From positions 1 through 64,000 of the forward strand of contig NZ_JABWCS010000204.1 of assembly GCF_013359945.1 (NCBI RefSeq): a DNA stretch of 64,000 nt. Direction: 5' to 3'. Below, piece by piece: positions 61,317 through 64,000 of the stretch. A model generated the notes under the pieces. It saw nothing but the letters and a program-made list of their open reading frames with translations, was not told the origin of the DNA and ran no database searches. Numbering within the stretch: position 1 is the first letter of the stretch; the number at the start of each line of letters is the position of its first letter. The translations under genes were made by a program, and so were the position numbers. This DNA is from Paenibacillus agri (GTDB taxonomy: Bacteria > Bacillota > Bacilli > Paenibacillales > Paenibacillaceae).

Positions 61317-64000
61317 TTAATAGATGGATATCTCCCACAAAGAATAGCCATAATTGGTGCCTCGCTCCTGACCGTTCACGCGTACATAACGAGCCTCTGC
61401 CGGGTTAAAGCTAATCTGCTCCAGCCCCCCTTTGCCTGATTTGGTGTTATACACCTGTGTCCAGGTCTTGCCGTCTACTGACAGTTCAATGGTATATGCC
61501 TTGGCATAGGCTCCCTCCCAGTCCAGCACTACACGGCTAACCGTCTTCACTGCTTCAAGGTCTACCTGAAGGAACTGGGCATCACTGTAGGCTGACTCCC
61601 AGCGGGTTCCAGGATCACCATCCACCGCATATACTGCGGCCTGGACAGAATTGGGCGATGAGGTTACGGGCTTGTGCAGTGCGAGGTTCTCCGTATTGAC
61701 TTCTGCCACAGGCTGCTGCACGGCGGCCTCTTCATAACCTGAAGCCTCCACTGTAATCTCATAATCTTTGGCGGCTTCGAACAGCGCACCATCCAGTTCA
61801 ATTTGTCCTGCACTTATCGTAAACTGGTCTGCCGTCAGCTCCTTGTCGTCCACCTTAATGGACTCTACCGCCTTTCTCCAAGCCGGACTATCGGGGAAAG
61901 TAATGTTGACTGGCTGACTATCCGCGCTGGCTGAAGAATCCGCCGTTAGGGCAGGTGCTGCAAGCAGATTGGCTCCTGTTCCATAGACTTCAAACTCCCA
62001 TAGTGAGTATCCGTAAGGAGTGCCACGCTGAGTGCCTGTCAATTTGACATAGCGGGCAGTCGTAGGATTAAGACTCAGTCTCTCTATCCCACCAGCACCT
62101 GTCGTTGTAGCATAGACTTGATTCCAGCTAGTTCCGTTCACGGAAGTCTCGATTCTGTATGACTTGGCGTAAGCACCCTCCCAGTTCAGAACAATATAGT
62201 TAATGGACCTGGAGGCGCCCAGATCAACCTGGATGAACTGCGGATCGCTGAAATCGGATTCCCATCTGGTGCCGGGATCGCCATCAAACGCGTAGCGTGC
62301 CAGCGTCTTCGGATTCGGTGATGACGTTGCCGTCTTGTTCAAAGCCAGGTTAGGCCCGGTTGGACCGGTTCCTGTCGTATTTTTAGTCGGGTCAACTTTG
62401 ACCAGTTTCTTGGCTGCCACCTTGGCAGAACCAGTTACACCGCTAGCATTGCGGAAAGTAACCGTAATTTCGGCGTCTGTTGGATTCCAGATCAACGCCT
62501 GGTAGGCAGAGCCTTTTTTATATACAGTGGCACTGTGTCCGTTGGTCGCCCAAATATCGGTGCTGCGCTTTCCAAGGGATGCCATGCTGTGCACGAACCA
62601 GTAGGTATTGAACAACTCATTTTGCTGCACAGGCGCAGGATTCCATTTATTGAGCACTGCCTGTGGATCGCTCAGCGCCTGAATCGGCCATACGATATGG
62701 TACCAATCCTGTTCCGGTCCGCCGTTGTCAGCGACAAAACCGCTGTACAGCCCGGCAACCTTAGCACTGTCTTTTTCAAAACCATAGCTGGTCAAATATT
62801 CTGAGGTCGGCAGCCAGTGGATACCATACACGTATACCGGATTCCCATTGAAAAAGGTGCCGAAGAAGTTGGAGCTGCCGTAGACTTGCCCTACAGTCTT
62901 GTGCGTGTAGCTCGGAAGCCAATTGTCGTTGTCATAATTGAACCAGTATTGCTTCACTGCATTCAGCTCGGTGGTGAAACCCATGATAGAAGCATCGCGG
63001 TAATTCTTCTGCCCGGTCAGGGCGCTCCACATGTATTGTCCAACCCAACCGAACAGCGACTCCCCGGCAGCTTCCTGGTTGTTGCCGCTGTCATTGTCGG
63101 CATAACCGCCAGCCCATGAATGGCCTTCATAGGCATCGAAGCTGCGCATATACGGATATTTAGGGTCGGTCTTGGACGGGTTGGCATAATCGCGGATTAA
63201 CTCATCAACCATGCCGCTGTATTTGTTCTTGAAATCATTATCGAAGGTCGCCAGCACGGCTGAAGCAAATACATAATAGCCATAGGTAAAGTGATGGTCG
63301 GTAATGCCGGAGTTGGCCCCGAACTCACTGGTCTTATAGATCAGCGTACCCCAATCAGGGTTGTAATCGAAGAAGTAATCGGATTCGCCCGCTGTATACG
63401 TGTACCAGTCCGCAAGAATGGTCTTCATTCTGGACAGGAACAGATTCTTGTAATGGTCGTTGCCAATCTGATCAGCAATCAGGACGCCCATCGCCAGCGG
63501 ATGAAGCTTCTTGCCTTGCCAGTAGGCATCGGCTTTCATAAGATCGGTTGCAGTATCTGTGTCCAGTATCGCCAGCTGGTTCAGCAGCGTCTGACGCGAA
63601 TAGGTCGGATCATCCGGTTCGGTGAACTGCGGTACAATGCCGTAGAACTTGTCAACGGTCCGGAAGGTGTTGCCTTCACTCACTTTCATCGTGCCCCGGA
63701 TGGATGGATAGGACAGTGCTGTCAGCGGTGTAGTCGTTACCTTCCATTGGTGTGGAAGCTGCGCCATCAGGGTTGTATTCGCAAATCCCGGACGTTTCAG
63801 CTGTGTAGTCACATTGAAGTCAGTTGTGACGTCGGAAGTAGTCTCATTAAAGCTATACACTACTTTGGTATCGGTTACAAAAGCATACGCGTGCTGGTGA
63901 TAATAGCTGAGATCTGCTGTTTTCGGAATAGCTGCCAGTGACAAATAGTTCTGGCCCTGTCCGAGTTGAATTTTGAGCTTGGAGCCTACCTTCTTGAAAG
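61317..64000 (-). CDS. GH81 endo-beta-1,3-glucanase with two F5/8 type C (CBM32-like) domains, 5' end outside the window
   Basis: The frame is open to base 64000, so the start and any signal peptide are not seen; 895 residues are visible. The catalytic GH81 domain (about the first 560 visible residues) shows DHHFTYGYYVFASAVLA, EGHSWAGGYAD and NNQEAAGESLFGW, where the Glu of QEAAGES lies in the family catalytic segment. Two discoidin-like sugar-binding domains follow, each beginning LNKTATSSPN or LHKPVTSSPN with the repeated WESDFSDPQFIQVDL pattern, separated by an Ig-like linker. It would hydrolyse beta-1,3-glucan such as laminarin or fungal wall glucan outside the cell. The downstream importer and two-component genes are on the same strand. 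Confidence 0.92.
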   Translation of the reverse strand, partial: FKKVGSKLKIQLGQGQNYLSLAAIPKTADLSYYHQHAYAFVTDTKVVYSFNETTSDVTTDFNVTTQLKRPGFANTTLMAQLPHQWKVTTTPLTALSYPSIRGTMKVSEGNTFRTVDKFYGIVPQFTEPDDPTYSRQTLLNQLAILDTDTATDLMKADAYWQGKKLHPLAMGVLIADQIGNDHYKNLFLSRMKTILADWYTYTAGESDYFFDYNPDWGTLIYKTSEFGANSGITDHHFTYGYYVFASAVLATFDNDFKNKYSGMVDELIRDYANPSKTDPKYPYMRSFDAYEGHSWAGGYADNDSGNNQEAAGESLFGWVGQYMWSALTGQKNYRDASIMGFTTELNAVKQYWFNYDNDNWLPSYTHKTVGQVYGSSNFFGTFFNGNPVYVYGIHWLPTSEYLTSYGFEKDSAKVAGLYSGFVADNGGPEQDWYHIVWPIQALSDPQAVLNKWNPAPVQQNELFNTYWFVHSMASLGKRSTDIWATNGHSATVYKKGSAYQALIWNPTDAEITVTFRNASGVTGSAKVAAKKLVKVDPTKNTTGTGPTGPNLALNKTATSSPNPKTLARYAFDGDPGTRWESDFSDPQFIQVDLGASRSINYIVLNWEGAYAKSYRIETSVNGTSWNQVYATTTGAGGIERLSLNPTTARYVKLTGTQRGTPYGYSLWEFEVYGTGANLLAAPALTADSSASADSQPVNITFPDSPAWRKAVESIKVDDKELTADQFTISAGQIELDGALFEAAKDYEITVEASGYEEAAVQQPVAEVNTENLALHKPVTSSPNSVQAAVYAVDGDPGTRWESAYSDAQFLQVDLEAVKTVSRVVLDWEGAYAKAYTIELSVDGKTWTQVYNTKSGKGGLEQISFNPAEARYVRVNGQERGTNYGYSLWEISIY

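Overview
The window looks like the chromosome of an endospore-forming, low-to-mid GC Firmicute of the Paenibacillus type. The reasons are: two giant secreted glycosidases ending in S-layer homology (SLH) domains, a YesM/YesN-type two-component system next to an Lpl/Ytc-type sugar ABC transporter, a YheC/D spore-coat protein, a YjcZ-type tiny sporulation protein, a three-gene sdhCAB operon, a T-box leader on thrS and a c-di-AMP riboswitch on ktrBA. I saw no tRNA, rRNA, CRISPR array, prophage or intact insertion sequence.

Layout. 1-4222 (-) is the N-terminal part of a very long decapeptide-repeat protein that starts at GTG and runs off the left edge. 4.4-6.4 kb holds a YheC/D ATP-grasp coat protein and phosphatidylserine decarboxylase. 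6.5-13.5 kb (-) is a 2325-residue SLH-anchored GH3 enzyme with permuted domains. 14-20.1 kb holds gpmA, an AraC regulator, a MocR regulator that has lost its PLP lysine, a divergent PNPOx-like flavoprotein, an aminotransferase and yjcZ. 20.3-28.1 kb (-) is a 2611-residue GH3-GH30-CBM-SLH enzyme. 28.4-31.2 kb holds a RidA protein and thrS with its T-box. 31.2-32.4 kb is non-coding, rich in repeats and bounded by an inverted repeat. 32.4-41.7 kb holds ecsB-ecsA-DEAD-box helicase, an SDR, CheX, LysR plus a histidinol phosphatase, GNAT, a Tat-exported phosphoesterase and a DUF3891 protein. 41.9-46.8 kb holds sdhCAB and a divergent LysR gene. 46.9-49.3 kb is ktrBA with its riboswitch. 49.4-54 kb is a YtrA-type GntR/ABC operon and a CPBP protease. 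54-64 kb (-) runs GH81, two sugar permeases, solute-binding lipoprotein, YesN-type regulator, YesM-type kinase.

Working together (inference): GH81 (endo-beta-1,3-glucanase), the GH30 module and two GH3 modules are a plausible set for breaking down branched beta-1,3/1,6-glucan at the cell surface. The adjacent ABC importer and two-component system would sense and take up the products. sdhCAB (Fur box, ResD-like palindrome), ktrBA (c-di-AMP), thrS (T-box) and the YtrA operon (palindromic operator over its promoter) each carry control signals readable in the DNA.
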